Notes: generated from the sequence alone by a model not told the origin. 64,000 nt of DNA from Achromobacter marplatensis (GCF_002209535.1 NZ_NJIG01000006.1:407182-471181); one strand, 5' to 3'. Shown: positions 9,238-18,311, counted from the stretch's first letter. Program-made: numbers and translations.

Positions 9238-10169
9238 GGGACTAGGGGGGCGGGGGAGGGTTTGCGTTTGGCCGACTTGCCGGCTTGATGTATCAGGTTA
9301 TAGAGCTGTTGGGCGGCGGGCGCCAGGGGGCGGCCGCGGCGGGCGATCAGCCCGAGCGTGCGCGTGACGCGCGGATGTTCCAGCTTGACGCTGGTCAGCG
9401 TGGCGTGGCCCGCTTGCGGCATGGCCAGTTGCGGTACGGCGGCCACGCCCAGACCGGCTTCCACCAGCCCCAGCAGCGTCATGATGTGGCTGACCTCGAA
9501 TGCGCTGACCGTGCGTTTGCCGCTTTTGGCCAGTGCATCGTCGATCAGCAGGCGGTTTCCGCTTTCCTTGGCGACCGTCATGAAGCGTTCCTGCGAGAGC
9601 GCCTCCCACGACACGCTGCGACGGCTGGCCAGCGGATGGTCGCGGCGCACCGCCAGCACAAAGTCTTCGCGCAGCACCGCCTTGAAATCGACGTCCGGCT
9701 CCTGAGTGCCGAAAAAACTGATGCCAAAGTCGGCGCGGCCGGTCACCACGCTGTTCAGTACGGTATTGGCGGTTTCGTCGATGATGCGCACGCGGATGCG
9801 GGGAAAGCGTTCGGTGTAGGCGCGGATCACGGACGGCAGAAAGTAATAGGCAACGGACGGCACGCAGGCCACGGTCACCAGCCCGCCACGCTGCGCCGCC
9901 AGGTCGCCGATGCTGAGCACGGCGCTTTCCAATTCGTCGATGGCAGTACGGGCGCGTTCGAGGAAGACGCGTCCGACTTGCGTCAACGCCACGCGCCGCG
10001 TGGTGCGTTCCAAAAGACGCGCGCCCAGGATGCTCTCCAGCTTGTCGATACGGCGGCTGAGCGCAGGTTGCGACAGGTGCAGGTCGTCGGCGGCGGCGCG
10101 AAAGCTGGCGCGTTCCGCCACGGCCACGAAGGCCTGCAATTCCTGCAAATCAAAATTGATGCGTGCCAT
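9234..10169 (-). CDS. LysR-type regulator, divergent from the tautomerase gene
   Basis: A 311-residue LysR regulator. The winged helix-turn-helix is at about 5-65 (LQELQAFVAVAERASFRAAA, LSQPALSRRIDKLE). The periplasmic-binding-like effector domain runs from about 90 to 295. It is divergent from the PrpF-type tautomerase gene at 10222 with only 52 bp between them, the classic layout for a LysR regulator controlling the neighbour. The predicted inducer is therefore a tricarboxylate or related acid. No clear T-N11-A operator could be singled out in the short gap. The 3' end is coupled to the GNAT gene. Confidence 0.9.
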   Translation of the reverse strand: MARINFDLQELQAFVAVAERASFRAAADDLHLSQPALSRRIDKLESILGARLLERTTRRVALTQVGRVFLERARTAIDELESAVLSIGDLAAQRGGLVTVACVPSVAYYFLPSVIRAYTERFPRIRVRIIDETANTVLNSVVTGRADFGISFFGTQEPDVDFKAVLREDFVLAVRRDHPLASRRSVSWEALSQERFMTVAKESGNRLLIDDALAKSGKRTVSAFEVSHIMTLLGLVEAGLGVAAVPQLAMPQAGHATLTSVKLEHPRVTRTLGLIARRGRPLAPAAQQLYNLIHQAGKSAKRKPSPAPLVP

Positions 10170-10221
10170 GCATTAATCCATCCGTAAGTTGCAATTCAAA
10201 TAATAGCCGCACCGTCGCAGA

Positions 10222-11355
10222 ATGGCGTCCATGGAAACCGTAATCCCTTGCGTACTGATGCGCGGCGGCACGTCGCGCGGCCCCTTTTTCTTGGGCGACT
10301 GGCTGCCGGCAGACCCCGTCCAGCGCGACCAGCTGCTGCTGAACGCCATGGGCTCGCCCCATGCCTTGCAGGTCGACGGCATCGGCGGCGGCAACACGCT
10401 GACCAGCAAAGTCGCGATCGTGTCGCGTTCGACGCGTCCCGATTGCGATATCGACTATCTGTTTGCGCAGGTGTCGGTAGACCGCGCCACCGTCGATACG
10501 CGGCCCAACTGCGGCAACATGCTGTCGGGCGCCGCGCCCTTTGCGATCGAAGAAGGGCTCATCGCGGCGTGTCACGGCGAGACCCCGGTTCGGGTGCACA
10601 ACGTCAACACGGGCGCGGTCATCGAAGCGGTGGTGCAAACCCCGGGTGGCCGCCTGACCTACGAAGGTGACGCGCGTATCGACGGCGTGGCCGGCGCCGC
10701 GGCGCCCGTACGCTTGAATTTCCTGGATGCCTGGGGCGCGGTCACCGGCAAGCTGTTTCCCAGCGGATTGCGCCGCGAGACGGTAGACGGCGTTGTGGTC
10801 ACGCTGATCGACGCCGCCATGCCCATGGTGTTGATGCGCGCCCAGGATTTCGGCCTGCGCGGCGATGAAACGCCCGCGCAACTGGATGCCGATGCCGCGC
10901 TGCTGCAACGCGTGGAGCGAATTCGCCTGGAGGCGGGCCGCCGGATGGGCCTGGGTGATGTTTCCCAAAGCGTCATCCCCAAACCCGTGTTGCTGGCGCC
11001 GTCGGATGCCTCCGGCGGGCTGGCGTTGCGTTCTCGGTATTTCACGCCGCATGCGTGCCATCGGTCGCATGCGGCGACGGGGGCCGTGGGGGTGGCAAGC
11101 GCGTTCCTCATGTCCGGTACGGTGGCGCATGATTGCGGCGGCCCGGCCATGCAGACGGGCTATCGCAGCGTGCGTATCGAACATCCGTCAGGCGTCATGG
11201 ATATCGATGTAGAGCTGGACCCCGCAAGCGGCGTCGTGCGCGCGGCCGGCCTGGTGCGCACGGCCCGCAAGATTATGAAAGGCCTGTTGTACGTCCCGGG
11301 CCACTATGTTCTGGCTGGCGCGCAAGGCAGCCAGGAGGCGCGCGCCGCCGCCTAG
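10222..11355 (+). CDS. PrpF-family isomerase / 4-oxalomesaconate tautomerase-like protein
   Basis: A 377-residue protein of the PrpF/GalD family, which moves double bonds in unsaturated tri- or dicarboxylates. Family landmarks are the N-terminal IPCVLMRGGTSRGPFF, the GIGGGNTLTSKVAIVS segment, RPNCGNMLSGAAPFAIEEGL and the C-terminal GLVRTARKIMKG. The second family cysteine region is PHACHRSHAATGAVGVA. ATG 10222 and ATG 10231 (giving METVIPC) are both possible starts; no strong ribosome site separates them. It lies between a LysR regulator and a Bug solute-binding gene. The exact substrate (aconitate isomer, oxalomesaconate or methylaconitate) is not determined; relatives act in gallate and methylcitrate pathways. 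Confidence 0.85.
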   Translation: MASMETVIPCVLMRGGTSRGPFFLGDWLPADPVQRDQLLLNAMGSPHALQVDGIGGGNTLTSKVAIVSRSTRPDCDIDYLFAQVSVDRATVDTRPNCGNMLSGAAPFAIEEGLIAACHGETPVRVHNVNTGAVIEAVVQTPGGRLTYEGDARIDGVAGAAAPVRLNFLDAWGAVTGKLFPSGLRRETVDGVVVTLIDAAMPMVLMRAQDFGLRGDETPAQLDADAALLQRVERIRLEAGRRMGLGDVSQSVIPKPVLLAPSDASGGLALRSRYFTPHACHRSHAATGAVGVASAFLMSGTVAHDCGGPAMQTGYRSVRIEHPSGVMDIDVELDPASGVVRAAGLVRTARKIMKGLLYVPGHYVLAGAQGSQEARAAA

Positions 11356-11451
11356 TTGCGGGGGACGACGCAAGCGATACGTCTTGACCTTTGAAGCGGC
11401 CCGCAAAGAGGCCCCTTACACAAAAGCCGATGTTCCCTCTGGAGACAAATC

Positions 11452-12420
11452 ATGAAATACCCTTCCCTGAAGACCGCCTGCGCCGCGGCGCTGCTGCTGG
11501 CGCTGAGCGCAACGGCGCATGCCGCTTATCCCGAACGCCCGATCACGTTGGTCGTGCCTACCGCCGCCGGCGGCGGCAATGATGTGTTGGCGCGCGTGGT
11601 GGGCCAGAAGGTGGGTGAGCTGCTGGGCCAGACCGTCATCGTCGTGAACAAGCCTGGGGCTCAGGGGGCAATCGCCTCCGACTACGTGGCGCGCCAGCCC
11701 GCCGACGGCTACACCTTGATACTCGGCTATATCGGCACGCACGGGATCAACCCGGCCCTGCAGAAGCTGAATTACGACCCGGTCAAGGACTTCACCCCCA
11801 TCGGCATGGTGGCGGACTCCCCCACCATCATGGTCGTGACCAGCCGCCTGCCGGTGCACGACGTGGCGGGTCTGGTGAAGTACGGCCATGACCATCCCGA
11901 GGCGCTCAGCTTCGCGTCCGCCGGGCCTGGCACCGCGCCGGCGATCGCGGGTGAACTCTTCAACATGGCAACCGGCACGCAGATGCTGGACGTGCCGTAC
12001 AAAGGCTCGGCGCCTGCCTTGACCGATACGCTTTCCGGCACCACGCAGGTAATGTTTCCCAGTTTGTTCAGCGTGTACCCGCACCTGAAGTCCGGCATGA
12101 TCCAGGCGCTAGCGGTGGCGGGTTCCCGCCGCACGGCGGCGCTGCCTGACTTGCCCACGCTGGCTGAAGCCGGCGTGCCGGGGGTGGATGTGCCGCAGTG
12201 GTACGCGATCTTCGCGCCGGCCAAGGCGGATGCAGCGGTGGTCGTCACGTTGAACACCGCCTTGAATCAGGCCTTGGCGGATCCTGCAGTCGTGAAGAAG
12301 ATCGGCGAACAAGGCGCCGAGGTGCGCCGCAGCACGCCCGCAGAATTGGGCGCCTTCGTCGAAAGCGAAGCCGTACGCTGGAAGCAATTGGCGGCCAGCC
12401 GGCAGTTGGCGGCCCGGTAG
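11452..12420 (+). CDS. Bug-family tripartite tricarboxylate transporter binding protein
   Basis: A 322-residue periplasmic solute-binding protein. It has a Sec signal peptide (to about residue 24, ATAHAAYPERPI). Bug-family signatures include YPERPITLVVPTAAGGGNDV, the ADGYTLILG loop, and the C-terminal WYAIFAPAKAD region. The Bug family is greatly expanded in Bordetella and Achromobacter, and most members lack the cognate TctAB membrane genes, as here. GGAGAC lies seven bases upstream of the ATG. It sits 96 bp after the tautomerase gene on the same strand, so the ligand is probably the carboxylic acid that the enzyme handles. That link is inference from context. Confidence 0.9.
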   Translation: MKYPSLKTACAAALLLALSATAHAAYPERPITLVVPTAAGGGNDVLARVVGQKVGELLGQTVIVVNKPGAQGAIASDYVARQPADGYTLILGYIGTHGINPALQKLNYDPVKDFTPIGMVADSPTIMVVTSRLPVHDVAGLVKYGHDHPEALSFASAGPGTAPAIAGELFNMATGTQMLDVPYKGSAPALTDTLSGTTQVMFPSLFSVYPHLKSGMIQALAVAGSRRTAALPDLPTLAEAGVPGVDVPQWYAIFAPAKADAAVVVTLNTALNQALADPAVVKKIGEQGAEVRRSTPAELGAFVESEAVRWKQLAASRQLAAR

Positions 12421-12469
12421 CCAGGCGTCGTCGTTGATGCGGTGGGCAGGGCGGCCAATGCCTTGCGCA

Positions 12470-13849
12470 TCATGCGCTGGGCAGGAGGGCGAGTCCCTCC
12501 GCATCAAAATTCTTCAAATTCGGGAACACCAGCCGCAATTCCTCGCGGCCGGCGCCGAACCAGCGCCCGAGCGATGCGCCCAGCTGATCCACCGCCAGCG
12601 TCGGCAGCAGGCGGCCGTTGTCCACGAATCCGGGGCCGTCCAGGGCGATCTCGGGGTGCGTGCCGTAAGTGCGGCCACCATTGACCGCGCCGCCCAGCAC
12701 CAGATGGTGCGAACCCCAGCCGTGGTCTGACCCATTGCCGTTGGACCCCAGCGTGCGGCCGAACTCGGACGCTGTGAAGGTGGTGACCTGATCCACCACG
12801 CCCAGTGTCGTCAACGCCTGTTGGAATACCGCCAAGGATTGCCCCAATTCCCGCAGCAAGGCCGGGTGCGTGTCATTCAACCCGGTGTGGTTGTCATAGC
12901 CGTTCTGCGATACGAAGAACACCTGTCGCCGTGCACCCAAGGCTTGGCGCGCGCCGATGATGCGCGCCACGATCTTTAACTGCTGCGCTAGCGGCGATCC
13001 GAAATCGCCTGGCACCGCCACATCGGCCAGCGCCGCGCGCAAGCGGGTGTCGGCATCAATGGATTGCGCGGCGATGCGGGAGAGCTCGCGTTCCATCAGG
13101 TGCTCGCGCGGCTGCGTGATCAGTTGTCGAAGCAGCGCCGTGCAGGCGCTGGAGCCGTACATGTCACGGTGCAGCAGTTCGATCGGCGTAGATCCGTTGA
13201 TGCCCACGCGGTATCCGGCGACCTTGTGCCCGGCCAGCAGCACCGTGCTGCCGCCTGCCGTGATGCCGGTAAAGGTGCGCTGCGCGTTCGCGCTGGCGAA
13301 CAAGTCCGTGAGCCGGCCGCCCCAGCCGGATGATGCGCCTTCGGGCGCCAGCGCCTGCCAATACGATTGCTGGTCGTTATGCGAAAACAGCTTGGGCGGC
13401 AATGGCACGCGGGCGCTGATGTACTCCGCCTTGGATGTGGGGACCACCAGTGGCCCCACATTCAACAGCACTGCCATCTGGCCGTTTTCGTACAGCGGCG
13501 CAAGTGGGGCCAGCGCGGGCGCCAGCGCAAACTGCGCACCGCCCGGCGCGGCCGCCTTGCCGCGCAGCGCGGTGGCGCGCAGCGTGTCGCGCCGCAAGGC
13601 AATGTCAGTGCGCGCGGCGGCGTAGGCGCGGTACGCGGCATCGTCAAAGGGTACCAGCGTATTGAAGGGGTCGTTGCCGCCGTACAGGAATACGCATACC
13701 AGCGCCTTGTAAGCGGGCGGGGCGGACTGCGCGGCGGCTGCGCCCAGCGCGGCAAGGTTCAGCGCCAGGGGCGCGGCCGCGCCCGTCGCGCCCAAGGCGC
13801 AGGCGCGCAACAGAAAGGCGCGGCGGTCGGCATCGTGGGGCTGCGTCAT
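12470..13849 (-). CDS. DUF1501 exported protein (Tat substrate)
   Basis: A 459-residue protein of the DUF1501 family. It has a twin-arginine signal (RRAFLLRACALG from residue 9), so it is likely exported folded. The start of the mature domain, KALVCVFLYGGNDPFNTLVP, and the segments SEFGRTLGSNGNGSDHGWGS and HHLVLGGAVNGG are the hallmark metal-site-like stretches of this family, which is remotely related to the alkaline phosphatase/sulfatase fold. The start overlaps the DUF1800 stop by four bases. The two families occur as adjacent pairs in many bacteria; no biochemical role is established. A role on an extracytoplasmic polymer or ester is possible but not shown. Confidence 0.9.
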   Translation of the reverse strand: MTQPHDADRRAFLLRACALGATGAAAPLALNLAALGAAAAQSAPPAYKALVCVFLYGGNDPFNTLVPFDDAAYRAYAAARTDIALRRDTLRATALRGKAAAPGGAQFALAPALAPLAPLYENGQMAVLLNVGPLVVPTSKAEYISARVPLPPKLFSHNDQQSYWQALAPEGASSGWGGRLTDLFASANAQRTFTGITAGGSTVLLAGHKVAGYRVGINGSTPIELLHRDMYGSSACTALLRQLITQPREHLMERELSRIAAQSIDADTRLRAALADVAVPGDFGSPLAQQLKIVARIIGARQALGARRQVFFVSQNGYDNHTGLNDTHPALLRELGQSLAVFQQALTTLGVVDQVTTFTASEFGRTLGSNGNGSDHGWGSHHLVLGGAVNGGRTYGTHPEIALDGPGFVDNGRLLPTLAVDQLGASLGRWFGAGREELRLVFPNLKNFDAEGLALLPSA

Positions 13850-15360
13850 TTCTGCACCAGGTATTCAGGGGTGGACGCCACCAGCAATATCGCGGCGCGC
13901 ACGCGGTCGCGCGGCCGGCTGGCGGGCAGGCTGCCGACGGCGTCGGCAATGGCCCGTGCCGTCTGCGCGCTGAACGCATCGCCCGCCAACAGCAGCACGA
14001 CGCGCGCCACCAGCGCCTGCGGGTCATTGGCCAGCGCGACTTCCGGCGCATAGGACGTCTGCAAGTCTTCCCACCCCCGGTCGGCGTAGATGGCCAAAAA
14101 ATTCAGATAACCGGCAATGCTGGTCTCGTCCGTGATCTGCATTTCGGGCGCCACCAGATGCCGTCTGGCCAGTTCCGTGACGGGCGGCGTATAGCGGGGG
14201 CGGAAGAAATTGAACACCGTGGCCGACCGCATCGGGCTTTGCGCCAGCCGTATCGTGTTGTCCGTCGTGTCGGGCATGGCCCAGGCGCCGTTGGTGGAGG
14301 TCGCCCCGAAGGCGCGCGCCCAGCTTGAGAAGCGCAGGATGGGTTCGCGCACCTTGCCCCAGGCGGGGTCGTTCAGGTCAGGGTTGCGCGCTTCCGGGTC
14401 CAGCAGGATCGCGCGCACCACCGACTTGAGGTTGCCGCGCACGCCCTTGCCGTCGTCATTGAACGCGGCCGACACACGCGCCACATACGCGGGGCTGGGA
14501 TTGCTGGTCACCAGCCGCTGGATCAGTTGCATGCCGATGAATGGGCCCACGTTCGGATGCGCGCAGATGACGTCCATGGCGCGCTTGAGCGACAGGTGCC
14601 CATCCGTACCCGGTGGGATCACTGCGCCCAGAAAGCGCTTTTCCGTCATCGAGTGCAGCGCGTTGTTCAAGGCCATCGGCCGCCGGTGGAATTCCACATC
14701 CGTCTCCGGCCCGTTGATGTCCCATCCCGTGAACACCTTGGCCAGCCCCTGGACATCGGCATTCGTGTACGTTTCGACCGGGGCGCCGTCCACCTTCCTG
14801 ACCGTGCCGTCCGGGGCCAGTTCCAGCAGACCGATGCTGAACAGCTGCATGACCTCGCGCGCGTAGTTCTCGTCCGGGTGGCGCCCGGTCTTGGGATCTT
14901 CCTTGCGGTTGCCGCGATAGGTCAGCATGCAACCCATCGACAGGTTCTTGGTAACGGCGGTCAGCAAGTCCTGGTAATTGCCCAATGCGTGCTCGGCCAG
15001 CAGGTCCATGAAACCCGCCGCGCCGAACAGCGGCCACGACGCCGTGATGGATTGCACCCCAACGACGAAGATCTCGGACAGCGCGAACGCCACGCGCGTG
15101 CGCACCTGGTCTTGCGCGCTGATGAACTTGCGCCACAGCGTGGATTCCAGTGGGGCGTTGATACCGTTGCCCTTGAAAGCCTCGGTGTTCTTCCTCTGTT
15201 GCAGCAGCCAGTCGAAATGGGTCTGCGAAGGCGGCATCGCCAACTGCGCGTCCAGCCACGCGGCATACCCGTCGCGCACCACGGCGTCGATCTGGGACGG
15301 CGTGGGCCCGAAGGTGGCTTGCGCCAGAAAGCGCGACGCCTGGCCTGGGGTGACGGTCAT
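13846..15360 (-). CDS. DUF1800 domain protein, partner of DUF1501
   Basis: A 504-residue DUF1800 protein. It begins with the family's ARFLAQATFGPT-like motif (here SRFLAQATFGPTPSQIDAV) and contains GNYQDLLTAVTKNLSMGCML and REVMQLFSIGLLEL, both characteristic. There is no obvious signal peptide, unlike its partner, which may mean co-export with DUF1501 or cytoplasmic action. GAGAGG precedes the ATG at 15360. The ribosome site lies inside one arm of a long inverted repeat (15364-15443), so translation may depend on RNA folding. Function is unknown; confidence is high for the family and low for the role. Confidence 0.88.
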   Translation of the reverse strand: MTVTPGQASRFLAQATFGPTPSQIDAVVRDGYAAWLDAQLAMPPSQTHFDWLLQQRKNTEAFKGNGINAPLESTLWRKFISAQDQVRTRVAFALSEIFVVGVQSITASWPLFGAAGFMDLLAEHALGNYQDLLTAVTKNLSMGCMLTYRGNRKEDPKTGRHPDENYAREVMQLFSIGLLELAPDGTVRKVDGAPVETYTNADVQGLAKVFTGWDINGPETDVEFHRRPMALNNALHSMTEKRFLGAVIPPGTDGHLSLKRAMDVICAHPNVGPFIGMQLIQRLVTSNPSPAYVARVSAAFNDDGKGVRGNLKSVVRAILLDPEARNPDLNDPAWGKVREPILRFSSWARAFGATSTNGAWAMPDTTDNTIRLAQSPMRSATVFNFFRPRYTPPVTELARRHLVAPEMQITDETSIAGYLNFLAIYADRGWEDLQTSYAPEVALANDPQALVARVVLLLAGDAFSAQTARAIADAVGSLPASRPRDRVRAAILLVASTPEYLVQK

Positions 15361-15363
15361 CGC

Positions 15364-15443
15364 AAGCCTCTCGTCGAATGCGAAAACCTACGGTACTAAA
15401 AGCGCCGGGCGGCGTTCAATACCGTCATTCGGACGAGAGGCTT
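15364..15443. repeat. Long imperfect inverted repeat upstream of the DUF1800 gene
   Basis: Arm 15364-15380 (AAGCCTCTCGTCGAATG) pairs with 15426-15443 with a single unpaired base. Inside it, ACGGTA (15390-15395) pairs with TACCGT (15420-15425). The structure lies between the SDR gene and the DUF1800 gene, both leftward, and includes the DUF1800 ribosome binding site. It could end SDR transcription, gate DUF1800 translation, or be a small palindromic repeat. Confidence 0.65.
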
Positions 15444-15461
15444 AATCCAAAAGCATGAGAC

Positions 15462-16166
15462 TCAGACCGAGCGCGTGATGCCGCCGTCGATGCGGATGTT
15501 CTGGCCGGTGATGTAGGAAGACGCGTCGGACGCCAGGAAGGCGATCAGGTCGGCCACTTCCTCGGCGGTGCCGTAACGCCCCATCGGGATGCGCACGCGG
15601 CGGTCTTCCTTTTCCGGCAGGCTGTCGATAAAGCCCGGCAGCACATTGTTCATCCGCACATTGTGTTCGGCGTACTCGTCCGAGAACACTTTGGTGAACG
15701 CGGCCAGGCCGGCGCGGAACACGCCAGAGGTCGGAAACAGCGCTTCGGGTTCGAAGGTGGCGTAGGTCGAGATGTTGACGATGGCGCCCGATTTCTGCTG
15801 CTTCATTACCGGCGCGACCAGGCGCGTGATGCGCACCACGTTCAGCAGATAGAACTCCATGCCCAGATGCCAGTCGTCATCGCTGATTTCCAGCAGCGGG
15901 CCTTTCGGGCCGTGGCCGGCGCTGTTGACCACGGCGTCCACGCGGCCCCATTTCTGCAAGGTGGTTTCCACCAGGCGGGCCAGGTCTTCAGGCGAACGGT
16001 TGGAGCCGGTGACGCCCAGGCCGCCCAGTTCCTGCGCCAGGGTTTCGCCTTTGCCGGACGAAGACAAGATGGCCACGCGGTATCCGTCGGCCGCCAGCTT
16101 GCGCGCTGCCGCGGCGCCCATGCCGCTACCGCCCGCCGTCACGATTGCTACCTTTTCCGTGCTCAT
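15462..16166 (-). CDS. SDR-family protein with degenerate catalytic site
   Basis: A 234-residue Rossmann-fold protein of the short-chain dehydrogenase/reductase family. The cofactor-binding start is VAIVTAGGSGMGAAAARKLA, a variant of TGxxxGxG. NSAGHG stands for the NNAG motif and NISTY carries the catalytic Ser. Where the active-site Tyr-x3-Lys should be, the sequence reads SGVFR ahead of AGLAAFTK, so Tyr is replaced by Ser and Lys by Arg. The C-terminal NNVLPGFIDS and ITGQNIRIDGG are normal. It may be a non-canonical reductase, or a binding protein without oxidoreductase activity. It lies upstream of the DUF1800/DUF1501 pair on the same strand, but a hairpin separates them. Confidence 0.85.
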   Translation of the reverse strand: MSTEKVAIVTAGGSGMGAAAARKLAADGYRVAILSSSGKGETLAQELGGLGVTGSNRSPEDLARLVETTLQKWGRVDAVVNSAGHGPKGPLLEISDDDWHLGMEFYLLNVVRITRLVAPVMKQQKSGAIVNISTYATFEPEALFPTSGVFRAGLAAFTKVFSDEYAEHNVRMNNVLPGFIDSLPEKEDRRVRIPMGRYGTAEEVADLIAFLASDASSYITGQNIRIDGGITRSV

Positions 16167-16285
16167 GCCTGCTCCTTTTCCGTGTTGTCGAGGAAGCGGC
16201 CATTGTAGGGGGGCGGATCGCGCCGCGGGCAGGTTCCCGCGTTGGCGGCAGGGGCGCGGCGATGTCGCCCGCGCGCCTCACGGAA

Positions 16286-16327
16286 ACGGGCCCCGCAACC
16301 CTGGCGAACCAGGGGCGCGGGGCCCGT
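16286..16327 (-). terminator. Long hairpin terminator downstream of azurin
   Basis: An 11-bp outer stem (16286-16296 with 16317-16327) encloses a 6-bp inner stem (CCCTGG with CCAGGG). On the minus strand the tetraloop is TTCG, and TTTCC follows. It lies about 40 bases after the azurin stop. The short T-tract makes it a weaker intrinsic terminator; a 3' stabilising hairpin is the alternative. Confidence 0.65.
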
Positions 16328-16366
16328 GCAGGCAACCGTCAGGGCGGCGTGCCGCCCCGGGGTGGG

Positions 16367-16819
16367 TCAGTCGACCAGCTTCAGCGTGCCCTTCATCAGC
16401 GCGAAGTGGCCGGGGAAGGAGCAGAAGTAGGTGTAGTCGGTGCCGGCGGCAAGCTTGCTGACGTCGAACGTGACGGAATCCGACTGGCCGCCGCCGATGA
16501 CCTTGGTGTGGGCGATGACGCGGGCGTCGTCTTTCTTGACGTAGTCGTTGTCCAGGCCGGCAGCCATGCCGTCGTTCACCGCGCCTTGCATGTCGGCCGT
16601 GGTGGTCAGGACCCAGTTATGGCCCATGACGTTCTTGGCCAGGGTGCCGGGGTGCTTCAGGTTCACGGTGAACTGCTTGCAGCTCTTGCTGACCGTGATT
16701 TCCTTCTTGTCGAACTGCATCTGATCGTTGCCGGCGATATCGACCGAGCACTCGGCGGCCAGGACCGGGGCGGACGCGACGGCGAGGACCGCCGCGACGC
16801 AGAGTTTCTTGAACATCAT
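16367..16819 (-). CDS. azu: Azurin (periplasmic blue copper protein)
   Basis: A 150-residue precursor of a type 1 copper electron carrier. The signal peptide runs to residue 21 (APVLA, cleavage before [11 protein letters not shown]). Copper ligands are all present: His67, Cys133, His138 and Met142, which are 46, 112, 117 and 121 in mature azurin numbering, with Gly66 next to the first His. MGHNWVL and [16 protein letters not shown] are diagnostic. Of several in-frame ATGs, 16819 is chosen because GGAGG at 16831-16827 is then seven bases away; the ATG at 16825 would leave one base. It is monocistronic with a hairpin after it. Likely partners are nitrite reductase, c-type cytochromes or an amine dehydrogenase, none in this window. 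Confidence 0.96.
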   Translation of the reverse strand: MMFKKLCVAAVLAVASAPVLAAECSVDIAGNDQMQFDKKEITVSKSCKQFTVNLKHPGTLAKNVMGHNWVLTTTADMQGAVNDGMAAGLDNDYVKKDDARVIAHTKVIGGGQSDSVTFDVSKLAAGTDYTYFCSFPGHFALMKGTLKLVD

Positions 16820-16826
16820 ATTCATG

Positions 16827-16831
16827 CCTCC
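16827..16831 (-). promoter_or_regulatory. Ribosome binding site that fixes the azurin start
   Basis: GGAGG on the minus strand lies one base before the ATG at 16825 and seven bases before the ATG at 16819. Only the latter spacing is workable, so the annotated start should be 16819 (or 16816, ten bases away). Confidence 0.7.
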
Positions 16832-16994
16832 AATGTTTCGAGGGGAGCGGAATTTCCGGCCAGCGCAAGCTGCGGCCGACCGGCGACACCACATTCTCGC
16901 CCCACTGTACGCCAGAACGCGCAACGCCACCCGCAAGGGGTTTGACCGAACGCAAGGGCGCCGGCATTGGCTTGCGCCGGCGGCTCCGAAAACG

Positions 16995-18311
16995 TCACAG
17001 TTTCGGGCTGACGCGCCAGATCACGTTGCCGACATCGTCGGCCACCAGCAGGTCACCCTGGCTGTCGATGATCACGCCCACGGGCCGGCCCTGCGCCTGC
17101 CCGCTTTCGTTCAAGAAGCCCGTCAGCACGTCGCGGGCCTCTCCTGCGGGCGCATTGCCGGCGAACGGCACGACGATGACCTTGTAGCCGCTACGCGGGT
17201 CGCGGTTCCACGACCCGTGCTGGCCCACGAACATGCCGTCCGTGTAGGGGGCGGGCAGCCGGGTGTTGCCCGACCAGGCCAGGCCCAGCGACGCGGTGTG
17301 CGGGCCCAGCGCGTAGTCGGGCACGATGGCGCGCGCCACCAGGTCCGGCCGCGGCGGCGTGACGCGGGTGTCCACGTGCTGCCCGAAATAGCTGTACGGC
17401 CAACCATAGAAGCCGCCGTCGCGCACCGACGTCATGTAGTCGGGCACCAGGTCGCTGCCCAGCTCGTCGCGTTCGTTCACGGCGGTCCACAAGGTCTGGC
17501 CGTCGGGCGCCCAGGCCATGCCGACCGGGTTGCGCAGGCCCGTGGCGTACAGGCGCTTCTCGCCGCTTGCCACGTCGATTTCCCAGATGGCGGCGCGGCC
17601 TTCCTCGATCTCCATGCCGTTTTCGGCGACGTTGCTGTTCGACCCCACCGAGACGTACAGCTTGCGCCCGTCAGGGCTGGCGATCAGGTTCTTGGTCCAG
17701 TGGTGGTTGATGCCGGCGGGCAGGTCCGTGACTTTCACGCCCGCGGCCGAGATCTGCGTCTGGCCGGTTTCGTACGGAAAGCGCAGGACGGTGTCGGCAT
17801 TGGCCACATACAGCTGATTGTCGATCAGCGCCATGCCGAAGGGCGAGTTCAGGCCCTGCAGCAGCACGCTGCGCGTTTCCGCAACGCCGTCGTGGTCGGC
17901 ATCGCGCAACAAGGTGATGCGGTTGGCGCTGGCGGTGCGGGCGCCGGCGCGTTTCATGACGAGGCCGGCCGCCCAGTCCTTCAGCCCACCGGAGGCTTCT
18001 TCGGGCTTGGGCGGCGCATTGGTCTCGGCGACCAGCACGTCGCCGTTGGGCAGCACGTAGAGCCAGCGGGGATGGTCCAGGCCACTGGCAAAGGCATTGA
18101 CGGCCAGGCCGGCCGCCGCCACGGGTTGGGCGCCCGCGATCCAGCCGACGGCTTTGGCCGTATTGACGGTGGGGATCAGGGTGGTGTTGGGCGGGGGCAG
18201 CCTCGGCGTCGGGCCCATGCCGGCTTCGACGGGCAGGGTGGCGACTTCGCCGCAAGCGCTTAACGCGGCCAGGGCCAGGCTGGCCGCCGCCAGGATACGC
18301 AGGACAGGCAT
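16995..18311 (-). CDS. Sorbosone dehydrogenase-like lipoprotein (PQQ-type beta-propeller)
   Basis: A 438-residue lipoprotein with lipobox LSAC (Cys20), so anchored in the periplasm. The body is a six-bladed beta-propeller of the soluble glucose/L-sorbosone dehydrogenase family: [70 protein letters not shown] and GWPYSYFG are all family stretches. Enzymes of this fold oxidise sugars or aldoses with PQQ, but many members have no proven cofactor and the pqq genes are not in this window. It is a single gene flanked by azurin (same strand) and a PepSY gene. Azurin as electron acceptor is attractive but only inferred from proximity. Confidence 0.83.
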   Translation of the reverse strand: MPVLRILAAASLALAALSACGEVATLPVEAGMGPTPRLPPPNTTLIPTVNTAKAVGWIAGAQPVAAAGLAVNAFASGLDHPRWLYVLPNGDVLVAETNAPPKPEEASGGLKDWAAGLVMKRAGARTASANRITLLRDADHDGVAETRSVLLQGLNSPFGMALIDNQLYVANADTVLRFPYETGQTQISAAGVKVTDLPAGINHHWTKNLIASPDGRKLYVSVGSNSNVAENGMEIEEGRAAIWEIDVASGEKRLYATGLRNPVGMAWAPDGQTLWTAVNERDELGSDLVPDYMTSVRDGGFYGWPYSYFGQHVDTRVTPPRPDLVARAIVPDYALGPHTASLGLAWSGNTRLPAPYTDGMFVGQHGSWNRDPRSGYKVIVVPFAGNAPAGEARDVLTGFLNESGQAQGRPVGVIIDSQGDLLVADDVGNVIWRVSPKL

